NCBI GenBank assembly: GCA_902826095.1
Contig: CADEDN010000007.1
Span: 1-64,000, forward strand
Length of the DNA: 64,000 bases
DNA from: an uncultured Alphaproteobacteria bacterium
Lineage (GTDB): Bacteria > Pseudomonadota > Alphaproteobacteria > Caulobacterales > Parvularculaceae
Reading direction: 5' to 3'
Shown here: positions 16,290 through 25,402 of the stretch, piece after piece
Numbering within the stretch: position 1 is the first letter of the stretch
How the letters are laid out: each line of letters begins with the position of its first letter
Notes under the pieces: model-generated
What the model was told of the DNA's origin: nothing
Seen by the model: only the letters and a program-made list of their open reading frames with translations
The model's database searches: none
Position numbers and translations under genes: made by a program

Positions 16290-19200
16290 TTACCTGCCGC
16301 CCGCGCGCTCGACGAGGTCGGCGAGTTTCGTCGACATCAGCGAGAGCTTGCCGACGCTCATGCCGGCGCCGATGTCGAGATCAGCCATGAATTTTTCATA
16401 GCGCTCGACGGCGAGCGCGTTCGTGGCGCGCCATTCGTTGAACAGCGCATCGAGCCAGCTTGCCGCCGCGCCTTTGGGTTCGCTCTTTGCGAACGCCGCG
16501 ATCGCCCGCGTCAGCGCGGATTGACGCAGCGAGAGCTCCTCCGTCAGGCGTCGGACCGCAAGCTGGTCGAAATGGCCGCCGGGAGCGGCGGCGCGCGCCG
16601 CCGCGCGCGCCGGTTCGACCTGGAAGCGATGGCCGACTGCGAAGAACAGCCCGCCGACGGCGCCCGCCGACCATTTGGTCGATTGCGAGAGATTGACGAT
16701 GTCGAAGGCGAATTCGAGCGCCGGCATCAATGCGGCCTGCTCGGCGAGCGATTGCGGCGCGCCGCGCTCTTTCCATTGCGCGATGCGCGCGCGAAGGCTT
16801 TGCGCGGCCGCCGGCGGCAAAATGTCGGGAAGCGCCTTCTTCAACGTCTGGATCGGCTCCTTGTATTGATCGACAAGGCCCTTGACGCCGCGCTTTGCGA
16901 GGGCGTTTGACGCTTCGACGTCGCTGACGATCTTGTTGACCTGCTCGCTCAGGAGATCGACGGCGGCGTTGTAGAGATCGGTCTGAAGCGCCGCCGGCGC
17001 TTTGTTGTCGAGCGCGTCGACGCCGGCGCCGTAATCGCGAAGCTCGAGGATGCGCCGCGCCGCTTCATAGCTGAGAGCGATGTCGCCGATGCCGGCGCCG
17101 GAGACCTCCATCAGCTGGTTGACGAATGTCGCGCCGCAAGTGTCGACGATCTCGTTCGACATGCGGGTCGCGATAATTTCGCGTTTCAGCCGGTGGCCGG
17201 CGATCGCCATCTTGAATTTGTGCGTTTCGTCCGGGAAATAAAAGTCGAGTTCACGCTCGAAGGACGGGTCGTCCGGCGCTTTTGTCTCGAGAAGCTCCTC
17301 GTAAATGTGCATCTTCGCGTATGCGAGGAGCACCGCGAGCTCCGGCCGCGTCAGGCCTTGCCCCATGGTCTTGCGCGCCGCGACCGATTTGTCGTCTGGC
17401 AGGCCCTCAACGACGCGGTCGAGGCGCCCTTCAAGTTCGAGCGCTTTCATGAACCGTCCGTAGGCGTCGATATCCTGCGCCGCTGTCACCTGCATCAGGG
17501 AAAGCGCGCGCGTCTGGTCGTAATTGTGCGCAAGCACATGCTGCGCCACGCCCTCGGTCATCTTCTTCAGAAGGTCGTTTCGCGCCGCGGCTTTGAGTTC
17601 GCCGTTTTCGATCGCCGCCGACAACAAGATCTTGATGTTGACTTCGTGGTCCGACGAATCGACGCCCGCCGAATTGTCGATCGCGTCGGTGTTAAGCCGC
17701 CCGCCCCGGAGCGCGAAGGCGATGCGGCCGGCCTGCGTGAGGCCGAGATTTGCGCCTTCGCCGACAACTTTCATGCGCATTTCGTCCGAGGATATCCGGA
17801 TTGCGTCATTGGCGCGATCGCCGACGCGCGCATTATCCTCCTGCGGCGCCTTGAAATAGGTGCCGATGCCGCCGAGCCAGAAAAGCTCGACGGGGAGTTT
17901 CAGGATCGCGCGCATGATTTCCTGCGGCGTCGCGCTGTCCGCGTTCATTTCGAGCAGCGTCTTCATTTCCGCCGAGAGCGGGATCGATTTCAGATTGCGC
18001 GAGAAGACGCCGCCGCCCTTCGAAATCAGTTTCGGATTATAGTCGGCCCAGGACGATCGCGGCAGATCGAAGATCCGCTTGCGCTCGGCGAAGGATTTGG
18101 CGGCGTCCGGGTTCGGGTCGATGAAAATGTCGCGATGATCGAAAGCGGCGAGCAGCCTTATGTGCTCGGACAGCAGAATGCCGTTCCCGAACACGTCGCC
18201 TGACATGTCGCCGATGCCGGCGACCGTGAACGGCTCCGTTTGAATGTCCTTGCCGAGTTCGCGGAAGTGGCGTTTCACGGCTTCCCAGCCGCCGCGCGCG
18301 GTGATGCCCATCACTTTGTGATCATACCCGGCCGACCCTCCCGACGCGAAAGCGTCGCCGAGCCAGAAACCGTATTCCGCCGAGATCCCGTTCGCCGTGT
18401 CCGAGAAGGTCGCCGTGCCTTTGTCGGCGGCGACGACGAGATAGGGATCGACATCGTCCCAGCGGACGACGTTTTGCGGCGTCAAAGTCTTGCCGCCGAC
18501 AATATTGTCGGTGATGTCGAGCAGGCTGCGGATGAAAAGCATGTAGGCGGCGCGACCTTCCTCAAACACCGCATTGCGATCGCCGCCGGCCGGCAATTGC
18601 TTTGGGTAAAATCCGCCCTTTGAGCCGGTCGGAACGATGACGGCGTTCTTCACCCGCTGCGCTTTGACGAGGCCGAGCACTTCTGTGCGGAAATCCTCCC
18701 GGCGATCCGACCAGCGCAGGCCGCCGCGCGCCACCGCGCCGAAGCGAAGATGCACGCCGTCGACCTTCGGCCCCGACATGAATATCTCTCGATAGGGCCG
18801 CGGCTCAGGAAGGTCGGCGACGTCCTTTGAGACGATCTTGAAGGAAATATAGGATTTGAAACCGCCGGTTTCGTCGCGCTGATAATAATTCGTCCGCGAG
18901 GTGGCGAGAAGCAGATTGAGATACCGACGCAGAATTCGGTCTTCGTCGAGACTCTGGACGCTGTCGAGCAGTCCGGCGACGCGCGCCACCGCGGCGGCGA
19001 GTTCCTTTTCCCTGGACTCTTTATTGGCGGGGCCGGCGGGATTAAAGCGCGCATGAAACGCGGCGATCAGCGCGCGGGCGATTTCCGGATGTTTCGAAAG
19101 CGTTTCTTCGATGTAGCTTTGTGAAAACGGGATGCCGGCCTGAAGCAGATATTTCGCCGCGGCCCGGAGATACCAGGCCTCGCGCCAGTTAAGGCCGGCG

Positions 19201-21185
19201 CATACGACAAGAGCGTTGAAGCCGTCGTCCTCGGTCCGCCCCTCGATAACCGCGCTGAACGCGTCTTCGAGCAGCTTTCTGACGGCCGCAGCATCGATCT
19301 TGCGGCCAAGCCTGTCTTCCGCACGAAAATCGTGAATCCAGAAGGCCGCGTTTTCTTCGCCCGGTCTGATCGCATAACCGTTCTCCTGAACGACGTTGAG
19401 GCCGAGATGCTCAATGGGCGGAATGAGGCTCGACAGTTTCAAGGCGCCGCCGCGGCAATAGAGCTTGATGTTGATCTCGGTTTCCTTGTCGCTCGAGCGA
19501 CGAAACACCCTCTGTGCGAGGCGCGCTTCGCCCATGCCCTCAATCACCGCGATGTCGTCGAGCGCCTCGGGCGGCGCGATCTGTTCGCGATAGGCGGCGT
19601 CGAAGGCGTATTCCCAGCGTTTGAAGAGGCCAAGCGGCGTCGCGCCCTCATGCGCCGCCCGCAGCGCGTCAAGGAGACCGTCAGACCAGTTTTGCGTCAG
19701 GTCGCGGATGCGGCGCGTCAGTTCGGCGACGCTTGGGCCGTCTCCGGCGCCGGGGCTGATCCCGATGATATAGTGAACGCGAACGAGGGAAGCCTCGCCG
19801 AAATGCGGATTGAAAGCGGCGACATGCCCGCCATAGCCCTTTGCGAGCGTTTCGCCTATCGCCTCGCGCACGGCGGATGAAAAGCGGTCGCGCGGCACAT
19901 AGACGAGCGCAGAGACGAAGCGGTCAAATCGGTCGCGCCGGACGAACACTTTCGTTCTCGGCCGCTTGTAAAGGCGCAATATGCCGAGCGCGGTTTCGCG
20001 AAGCGTCTCGACGTCGCTCTGCAGCATTTCGTCGCGCGGGAAGGTCTCGAGAATATGCACAAGCGCCTTGGAGTTGTGTCCGCCCGCACGAAATCCCGCG
20101 CCTTCAACCGCTTTGCGCTCCTTGACCCGCAGGATCGGAATGTCCGATGCCGGACGGTTGTACATGTCTGACGTCAACAGCCCGACGAACCGCTCTTCTC
20201 CGGTCACCTTTCCGGCGTCGTCATAGGTCTTGACGCCGACATAATCCATGTGGACCCGACGATGGACGGTCGAGCGGGCGTTCGCCTTGGTGATGATCAG
20301 CGGATCGTTCGAGACCATGAATGCGGCGACGGACGGCGACAGTTCGCCCTCATCGGAGAAAGTCGTCTTGAGAACGCGCCTGGCGCTGTCTTTCAGGATG
20401 CCAAGATCGCCCGTCTCGTCGCGTGTGAACGTCTTTTTCGCGCCTTTTGCAGCGAAATCATAGCGGCGCACGCCTAGAAAAGTGAATTTGTTCTCCCAGA
20501 GCTTGTTGAGGAATGCGACCGATTCTTCGAGCGTTTCCCGGTCGACGCCTTTGGGCTTGGCGCGTTCAAGCTGGTCGATCGCCTTGCGCATGCGCGCGCG
20601 CATTTTTTCGTAGTCGGCGACGGCGACGGCGACATCTGCAAGAACCGCGCGGATGTCGGTTTCAATATCCGCAATCTCCGAATCCTCGACCGGCGGATCC
20701 ATTTCGGCGTGAATCATCGATTCAGGGATCGTCGTCGCGTCGCTGTCGATGACGCGGGCGCCTTTGGCGTCGCGGGCGACATTGACGACCGCGTTGACGA
20801 AGAACGAAACCGGCTTGCCGGCTTCCGCGAGCGCCGACGTCACGCTGTCGACAATGAACGGCATGTCGTCCGCGGCGATCTCGAGAACGAGCCGCGTTTC
20901 ACGCCAGTCGGCGCCCTTGTGCAGGGAGAGGCTGACGCTCGGCGCGCCCTTCTTGCGCTTCTCCGTCGCCTTCCACGCGCCGATCGCGCGCGCGAGAAGA
21001 CTCGCAGGCTCGTCCCAATGGCGATCCTCGCCGGTTGCAAATCGCACCAATTGCTCGACATAGTTTTCAAACGCCGGCGCGAGATCGCCTTTTTTCGTCC
21101 TGGGGGAGTCCTTGTGAACGCGTGCAAGGTCGAGGACTTTCTTGAGTGTTTTGGTGTCCGCGACGGAATGAAAGCCTTCAGCCAT
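16290..21185 (-). CDS. NAD-specific glutamate dehydrogenase, large (GDH180-like)
   Basis: At 1631 residues this is the longest gene in the window. It fits the large NAD-GDH class that deaminates glutamate to 2-oxoglutarate. A long N-terminal regulatory region with ACT-like segments precedes the catalytic domain, which has LRFGAVARGGLRWSDRRED, the Lys-containing VPTGSKGGFYPKQLP, GIGDMSGDVFGNG and a dinucleotide-binding VVGEGANLGLTQAGRIAF. A good GGGAGG ribosome site lies 8 bases before the ATG. It is monocistronic and convergent with the esterase gene. It should contribute to amino acid catabolism together with glnA/glnB nitrogen control elsewhere in the window. Confidence 0.95.
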   Translation of the reverse strand: MAEGFHSVADTKTLKKVLDLARVHKDSPRTKKGDLAPAFENYVEQLVRFATGEDRHWDEPASLLARAIGAWKATEKRKKGAPSVSLSLHKGADWRETRLVLEIAADDMPFIVDSVTSALAEAGKPVSFFVNAVVNVARDAKGARVIDSDATTIPESMIHAEMDPPVEDSEIADIETDIRAVLADVAVAVADYEKMRARMRKAIDQLERAKPKGVDRETLEESVAFLNKLWENKFTFLGVRRYDFAAKGAKKTFTRDETGDLGILKDSARRVLKTTFSDEGELSPSVAAFMVSNDPLIITKANARSTVHRRVHMDYVGVKTYDDAGKVTGEERFVGLLTSDMYNRPASDIPILRVKERKAVEGAGFRAGGHNSKALVHILETFPRDEMLQSDVETLRETALGILRLYKRPRTKVFVRRDRFDRFVSALVYVPRDRFSSAVREAIGETLAKGYGGHVAAFNPHFGEASLVRVHYIIGISPGAGDGPSVAELTRRIRDLTQNWSDGLLDALRAAHEGATPLGLFKRWEYAFDAAYREQIAPPEALDDIAVIEGMGEARLAQRVFRRSSDKETEINIKLYCRGGALKLSSLIPPIEHLGLNVVQENGYAIRPGEENAAFWIHDFRAEDRLGRKIDAAAVRKLLEDAFSAVIEGRTEDDGFNALVVCAGLNWREAWYLRAAAKYLLQAGIPFSQSYIEETLSKHPEIARALIAAFHARFNPAGPANKESREKELAAAVARVAGLLDSVQSLDEDRILRRYLNLLLATSRTNYYQRDETGGFKSYISFKIVSKDVADLPEPRPYREIFMSGPKVDGVHLRFGAVARGGLRWSDRREDFRTEVLGLVKAQRVKNAVIVPTGSKGGFYPKQLPAGGDRNAVFEEGRAAYMLFIRSLLDITDNIVGGKTLTPQNVVRWDDVDPYLVVAADKGTATFSDTANGISAEYGFWLGDAFASGGSAGYDHKVMGITARGGWEAVKRHFRELGKDIQTEPFTVAGIGDMSGDVFGNGILLSEHIRLLAAFDHRDIFIDPNPDAAKSFAERKRIFDLPRSSWADYNPKLISKGGGVFSRNLKSIPLSAEMKTLLEMNADSATPQEIMRAILKLPVELFWLGGIGTYFKAPQEDNARVGDRANDAIRISSDEMRMKVVGEGANLGLTQAGRIAFALRGGRLNTDAIDNSAGVDSSDHEVNIKILLSAAIENGELKAAARNDLLKKMTEGVAQHVLAHNYDQTRALSLMQVTAAQDIDAYGRFMKALELEGRLDRVVEGLPDDKSVAARKTMGQGLTRPELAVLLAYAKMHIYEELLETKAPDDPSFERELDFYFPDETHKFKMAIAGHRLKREIIATRMSNEIVDTCGATFVNQLMEVSGAGIGDIALSYEAARRILELRDYGAGVDALDNKAPAALQTDLYNAAVDLLSEQVNKIVSDVEASNALAKRGVKGLVDQYKEPIQTLKKALPDILPPAAAQSLRARIAQWKERGAPQSLAEQAALMPALEFAFDIVNLSQSTKWSAGAVGGLFFAVGHRFQVEPARAAARAAAPGGHFDQLAVRRLTEELSLRQSALTRAIAAFAKSEPKGAAASWLDALFNEWRATNALAVERYEKFMADLDIGAGMSVGKLSLMSTKLADLVERAGGR

Positions 21186-21310
21186 TGTGATACCTCCCGC
21201 GGCCGCAATGCGGCGCCGACCAGCCCTTGAATGCGGCGGGTTTTGCGGGGCGTCTTAGCTTAACGCCATGGTTGAAGTCTAACGGAATGCGCGCGCTGAC
21301 GGGCGCTGCG

Positions 21311-22072
21311 TCATGACGCGGCGGCGCGTCCCGCGATGGTCTGGCCGGTTTCAGCGGCGGCGCGGAGCGTGTCGCGCCGCACGAAATTCGTGCGGGGAAA
21401 CCGCATTGTCGCGCGTTTTTCCACAATGCCGGCGGCGTAGAGGACGGCGCCAGCCGCCGCCATTTCGACGACAAACACGACAAGCGTCAGGGTTGAAGGT
21501 CCAAAAGTCGCCGCGGCGGCGCCGGCAATCGCCAGAGATGCTGGAAGACCCGCGGCGATCGCGGTCGGGCGGTGCGCCGAGTGAAAGGCGGCGGCGCCGA
21601 TCGCCGCAATCACCATTAGGGACAAGGTCTCGATCGCCGCTCGGTCGCTGGTCCCATCGGGCAGCAATAGGAACGCCCCGGCGCCGAAGGCGGCGCTGAC
21701 GGCGGCAAGCGTTGACGTGTAATAGGCTCGCCAGCGAAACGGCCGCGATGCGATGCGATCGCCGCGACGAAATTCCTTGCGATAGCGGCGGCACAGGTAG
21801 AGTGCGCCGAAAATCAACGCCGCCCAAATCGCCGCCCGGATCGGAATCGGGCGCGCGATAACGATGCCGATATAGATCGACACGCCCGCGAACAGCGCGA
21901 GGCCCGATCCGCCCCACCGCGACAGCTGGTCGACGAGGTGGAGGCGGGCGGCGCGGGAAATCTGTTTTTTGGGCGGCGCCGGCAGCGAAGCGGCGGCGTC
22001 GGCCGCGATCGACTGCAGTTCCTGAACTGTTTTGCCGGCGTGCGCGGGCGGGACAGGATTGGTCTCAGTCAT
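21311..22072 (-). CDS. Hypothetical six-helix membrane protein
   Basis: A 253-residue protein. A soluble N terminus of about 40 residues (MTETNPVPPAHAGKTVQ) is followed by roughly six hydrophobic segments grouped in pairs, and a charged C-terminal tail from about residue 220. It resembles sensor-type membrane bundles without an output domain, but no family is recognised. The ATG at 22072 was preferred; the frame extends about 350 bases further upstream, but that would run into the cupin gene and has poor composition. A perfect TTAA-N7-TTAA box with an internal GAGTC lies 47 bases upstream, hinting at cell-cycle control. Confidence 0.7.
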   Translation of the reverse strand: MTETNPVPPAHAGKTVQELQSIAADAAASLPAPPKKQISRAARLHLVDQLSRWGGSGLALFAGVSIYIGIVIARPIPIRAAIWAALIFGALYLCRRYRKEFRRGDRIASRPFRWRAYYTSTLAAVSAAFGAGAFLLLPDGTSDRAAIETLSLMVIAAIGAAAFHSAHRPTAIAAGLPASLAIAGAAAATFGPSTLTLVVFVVEMAAAGAVLYAAGIVEKRATMRFPRTNFVRRDTLRAAAETGQTIAGRAAAS

Positions 22073-22119
22073 TGCGGCGCCGCCTCCCTGGGTACGGCGC
22101 CACTTGGCGACGCCCAGCG

Positions 22120-22134
22120 TTAACGAGTCGTTAA
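22120..22134 (-). promoter_or_regulatory. CtrA-type box with embedded GANTC site
   Basis: TTAACGAGTCGTTAA is TTAA-N7-TTAA and is palindromic except for the central base. Its core GAGTC is a CcrM methylation site (GANTC). It is placed 47 bases upstream of the ATG of the six-helix membrane protein and 35 bases beyond the 3' end of the cupin gene. Confidence 0.5.
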
Positions 22135-22169
22135 GAAACGCGGAAGTTGAGGTGATTTGCCGGCGCCGT

Positions 22170-22592
22170 CTACGCGCCCGCCGGGTCCCATCCGGCCGGC
22201 GCGAGTTCAAAGCCCGCAAATTCAAATCCGGGCGCGACGGTGCAGCCGACCAGCGTCCAAGCGCCGAGCGGCTCCGCTGACTGCCAGTAGCGCGCAGGCA
22301 CGATCGCCTGCGGGCGTTCGCCGGCGAGCACATCAGGACCAAGCGCGATAAGGTCCGCCCCCGCTGGTCCGGCGATCGAAAGCTGCAACGGATCGCCCGC
22401 GTAATAGTGCCAGATTTCAACGGCGTCGATGCGATGCCAGTCTGAGCGCTCGCCCCTGCGAAGAAGGTAATAGATCGCGGTCGACCGCGCCCTGCCGCCT
22501 GCTTGCGGTTCGTCGCGAAAGGTCTCGGCGTAATGGCCGCCTTCAGGATGCGGCTTTAAGCCGAGCGCGGCGATGATCGCGTCGGCCGACAT
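22170..22592 (-). CDS. DUF985 cupin-fold protein
   Basis: A 140-residue protein of the DUF985 (cupin_5) family, recognised from LKPHPEGGHYAETFRD at the start, STAIYYLLRRGERSDWHRID in the middle and the C-terminal GCTVAPGFEFAGFEL. The fold is a small beta barrel, sometimes annotated as sugar-epimerase-like; the ligand is unknown. It starts 3 bases after the stop of the TPR protein gene, so the two are likely co-transcribed. No signal peptide. Confidence 0.85.
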   Translation of the reverse strand: MSADAIIAALGLKPHPEGGHYAETFRDEPQAGGRARSTAIYYLLRRGERSDWHRIDAVEIWHYYAGDPLQLSIAGPAGADLIALGPDVLAGERPQAIVPARYWQSAEPLGAWTLVGCTVAPGFEFAGFELAPAGWDPAGA

Positions 22593-22595
22593 GCG

Positions 22596-23279
22596 CTATT
22601 CGGATTTCTCGTCGCCATAATAGGCTTCAATTTCGATCCCGGCCTGTCGAAGCTCTCCGCGCAGGGTCAGCGCGTCGATGTCGTAGGGATCGATCGTCAA
22701 CGCCGCGACCACATCGTCCGCCGCCTCGATATCCTTGCCGAGCGCCCGCCGCGCGCGGGCGCGTATCACATAGGCCTCGGCGGAGGTGACGCCGGCCTTC
22801 TCGGCCGCGGTGACGGCGTCGGCGGCGGCCTGCCACTCGCCGCCTTCCGCGTATATTCTCGCCGCGACAAAATCGAGCTCCGGCAGGACCGGCGCCATCG
22901 CCTTCGCGGCTTTCATCGACTTCTCCGCCTGCTGAAGATCGCCGGCCTCGGCCCAGGCGAGCGCCGCTTCGGCGAGGAGCCTTGCGCGCGAGCGCTGATC
23001 GCCCGCGTCGCGGCGTTCCGCGATCTCGGTCAGCCGGATCGCCGCGAGTTTTGGAAACCCGGCGGCGAGATCGGCGATCGCAAGACAATGAAGCGCCGGC
23101 GCGCCGCCGCCGCCCGACGCCCAGCTTTCCGCCGCCCGGCGCCCGCTCGGGACGTCCTCAGCGACGAGCTTCACGCATTCGGCGAAACGCTCGGTCGTGC
23201 CGCCGATCTGGTCGAGATAAGCCGGCAGCAACGTCGCTTCCGGCGTCAGCATGAAGGCGAGCGGGAGGAGGATGGTCAT
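22596..23279 (-). CDS. Exported TPR-like protein
   Basis: A 227-residue protein with a short hydrophobic N terminus (MTILLPLAFMLTPEATLL), probably a signal peptide, followed by helical hairpins typical of TPR repeats (ALAWAEAGDLQQAEKSMKAA, and AYVIRARARRALGKDIEAAD near residue 170). TPR proteins act as binding scaffolds; no partner is evident. A Gly-rich stretch SGGGGAPALHC precedes the repeats. It is divergent from the P1 peptidase gene with 132 bases between starts and sits directly ahead of the cupin gene. Confidence 0.7.
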   Translation of the reverse strand: MTILLPLAFMLTPEATLLPAYLDQIGGTTERFAECVKLVAEDVPSGRRAAESWASGGGGAPALHCLAIADLAAGFPKLAAIRLTEIAERRDAGDQRSRARLLAEAALAWAEAGDLQQAEKSMKAAKAMAPVLPELDFVAARIYAEGGEWQAAADAVTAAEKAGVTSAEAYVIRARARRALGKDIEAADDVVAALTIDPYDIDALTLRGELRQAGIEIEAYYGDEKSE

Positions 23280-23411
23280 GGCGCGATCGTAGACGCGCGG
23301 ATTGCGGCGGGAAAGGGGCCATGCCTCGCAGGTCGTCTTCCGGCGCGGCTTGCCGGTGAGGATACTCTCCCGTCAAATCCGCATAGGATGGAGCATCCAA
23401 CAGGAGCCAAT

Positions 23412-24590
23412 ATGCGCACCGCCATCGCCTTCTTCGCCGCCTCCGTCATCCTCTTTTCATCATCGCTTGCCGCGGATGCGCCCGTTCGCGCCCGCGATCT
23501 CGGCGTGCCGTTCGATGGAACGCCGGGGCCGCTGAATGCGATCACCGATGTCGCCGGCGTCGAGGTCGGCCACAAGACGATCATCAAAGGCTCGGGAAAA
23601 CTGAAGCGCGGCAAGGGACCGGTCCGGACCGGCGTCACCGCGATCCTGCCGCGCGGTCGCACCTATGATCCCGTTTTCGCCGGCTGGCACGCGCTCAACG
23701 GCAATGGCGAAATGACCGGGACGACGTGGATCACGGAATCCGGATTTCTCGAAGGCCCGGTGATGATCACCAACACCCACTCCATCGGCGTCGTGCACGA
23801 CGCTGTCATCGAATGGCAGGTGAAGAACAAATTCTACGAAGCGCTGCCGGGCGAGCCCGATGTCTTCTGGTCGCTGCCGGTCGTCGCGGAGACTTGGGAC
23901 GGCGATCTCAACGACATCAACGGCTTTCACGTGACGAAAAAGGACGCCTTTGACGCGCTCGACGACGCAAGGCCGGGCCCTGTCGCGGAAGGCAATGTCG
24001 GCGGCGGAACGGGCATGATCACGCATGAATTCAAGGGCGGGATCGGCACGGCCTCGCGCGTGATTGCCAAAGACGACGGCGCATTCACCATTGGGGCGCT
24101 TGTCCAGTCGAACTATGGCGTGCGCAGAACGATGCGGATCGCCGGCGTTCCGATCGGAGAGGAAATCGCGGATCTCCTTCCGGGAAATCCGAAAACTGAC
24201 GAACAGGGCTCGATCATCGTCGTCATCGCAACCGACGCGCCGCTTCTGCCGCATCAGTTGCGGCGCGTCGCGCAGCGCGCGTCGCTCGCCCTCGGCCGCA
24301 TGGGCAGCTACGCGTCAAACGGCTCGGGCGACATCTTCATCGCGTTTTCGACGGCGAACTCGAAGGCCGCCTATCGGACCGCCAACCAGAAAGTCGACTT
24401 TGTTCCGAATGATTCCCTCGGGCCGATTTTTCTCGCCGCGGTCGAGGCGACGGAGGAAGCGATCGTCAACGCGCTGGTCGCGGCTGAAACCATGACCGGG
24501 ATTAACGGCTACACCGTGCATGAATTGCCGCACGACCGTCTGCAGGCGGCGCTGAAGAAATATGGCCGCCTTGGTGAGCCGCAACAATGA
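23412..24590 (+). CDS. P1 family peptidase (DmpA/beta-aminopeptidase type), exported
   Basis: The product has 392 residues with an N-terminal signal peptide (IAFFAASVILFSSSLAA). The body matches the self-processing S58/P1 family: NAITDVAGVEVGHKTII, NVGGGTGMITHEFKGGIGTAS, and EQGSIIVVIATDAPLLP, where the Gly-Ser bond is the expected autocleavage site and the Ser the nucleophile. Such enzymes release N-terminal D- or beta-amino acids from peptides. The frame is open further upstream, but the start at 23412 coincides with the signal peptide and follows AGGAG. It would act in the periplasm. Confidence 0.92.
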   Translation: MRTAIAFFAASVILFSSSLAADAPVRARDLGVPFDGTPGPLNAITDVAGVEVGHKTIIKGSGKLKRGKGPVRTGVTAILPRGRTYDPVFAGWHALNGNGEMTGTTWITESGFLEGPVMITNTHSIGVVHDAVIEWQVKNKFYEALPGEPDVFWSLPVVAETWDGDLNDINGFHVTKKDAFDALDDARPGPVAEGNVGGGTGMITHEFKGGIGTASRVIAKDDGAFTIGALVQSNYGVRRTMRIAGVPIGEEIADLLPGNPKTDEQGSIIVVIATDAPLLPHQLRRVAQRASLALGRMGSYASNGSGDIFIAFSTANSKAAYRTANQKVDFVPNDSLGPIFLAAVEATEEAIVNALVAAETMTGINGYTVHELPHDRLQAALKKYGRLGEPQQ

Positions 24591-24616
24591 AAAGGCCGCC
24601 GGTCTGACGGCGGCCC
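24591..24616. terminator. Shared bidirectional terminator
   Basis: GGCCGCCG (24594-24601) pairs with CGGCGGCC (24608-24615). Read on the minus strand the stem is followed by TTTTCATT. It lies between the convergent P1 peptidase and PEP-CTERM protein genes. Confidence 0.75.
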
Positions 24617-24644
24617 CTTCAGCAGGAAGTCCGGTGCAAGGACC

Positions 24645-25232
24645 TTAGGCTGGTTTCTTTCGACGCATCGCAAAGCCGATGCCGGCAAGACCAGCGAGCA
24701 TCAAAATGCTCGCCGCGGGGATCGGCGTCGCCAACGCTTCGATGTCGAAGGCTTCAAGGGTGAATGTCGACGGATGGCTGCCGCCGCGCCGCATGACGAT
24801 GACGGAGTCGGTCAAGGTCATGCCGCCGATCTTCGAGAAATGATAGGCGACGCCGTTAACGACCAGCGTCTTGCGGGTCTTGGTCATGTCGCCCGGATCG
24901 CCGTCATTGAATTTGAGGTTGGTGATCTTGAAATCGCCATTGATGTGGATCGCTGTGAACGACGCGCGTTCGGCCGCGATCGCGACCCGAGACGAATTCG
25001 GCTGCAATGACCGCCATCGGCCGCCCGATCGCGCAAGATCTTCGTCAGGAAAGAAGTCTCGCGCGAATGCGGGCGTGAAAAACTGGATGGTGACCGGGCC
25101 AAGGTCGATCAGGCCGTTGGCGGGAACGCCGCCATTCCTGGCGATCACATCGGCCAGAACGATCGTCTTCGCCGAGGCGGCGCCGGCGAGCGCGCCGAGC
25201 GCGGCGAAAACGCTTAAGATGATCCGCTTCAT
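24645..25232 (-). CDS. PEP-CTERM/VPLPA-CTERM sorting-domain protein
   Basis: A 195-residue secreted protein with a signal peptide (FAALGALAGAASA), a beta-rich body of unknown function, and a classic exosortase/archaeosortase-type tail: short motif TPIPAAS, a hydrophobic helix ILMLAGLAGIGFAM, and the basic terminus RRKKPA. Such tails are recognised and cleaved by an exosortase, which is not encoded in this window. GGAG lies 9 bases before the ATG. A second protein with the same design is encoded at 28902-29507, and the two share an 18-base upstream element. Confidence 0.85.
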   Translation of the reverse strand: MKRIILSVFAALGALAGAASAKTIVLADVIARNGGVPANGLIDLGPVTIQFFTPAFARDFFPDEDLARSGGRWRSLQPNSSRVAIAAERASFTAIHINGDFKITNLKFNDGDPGDMTKTRKTLVVNGVAYHFSKIGGMTLTDSVIVMRRGGSHPSTFTLEAFDIEALATPIPAASILMLAGLAGIGFAMRRKKPA

Positions 25233-25320
25233 TTGACTTGCTCCATTAAAGCGGGGCGGACAACAGCGCCCAGCCTGGCTGCGAGCTGCAGCCTGTCGCC
25301 GACAAAATCGTGTCAGAAAG

Positions 25321-25338
25321 GTAATGATAAGGTTAACG
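25321..25338 (-). promoter_or_regulatory. Shared upstream element of PEP-CTERM genes, copy 1
   Basis: The + strand reads GTAATGATAAGGTTAACG. It matches GTTATGGTAAGGTTAACG at 29599-29616 in 16 of 18 positions. It lies 89 bases upstream of the ATG at 25232; the other copy lies 92 bases upstream of its gene. In gene orientation it contains TTAACC and resembles a degenerate CtrA site (TTAA-N7-ATTA). Confidence 0.5.
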
Positions 25339-25402
25339 CCTTCGAATCAGGGTCAAAAAATCCGCGTTTTGCGTTAACGCTTCGCTCGCCCGAACAGACT
25401 GG

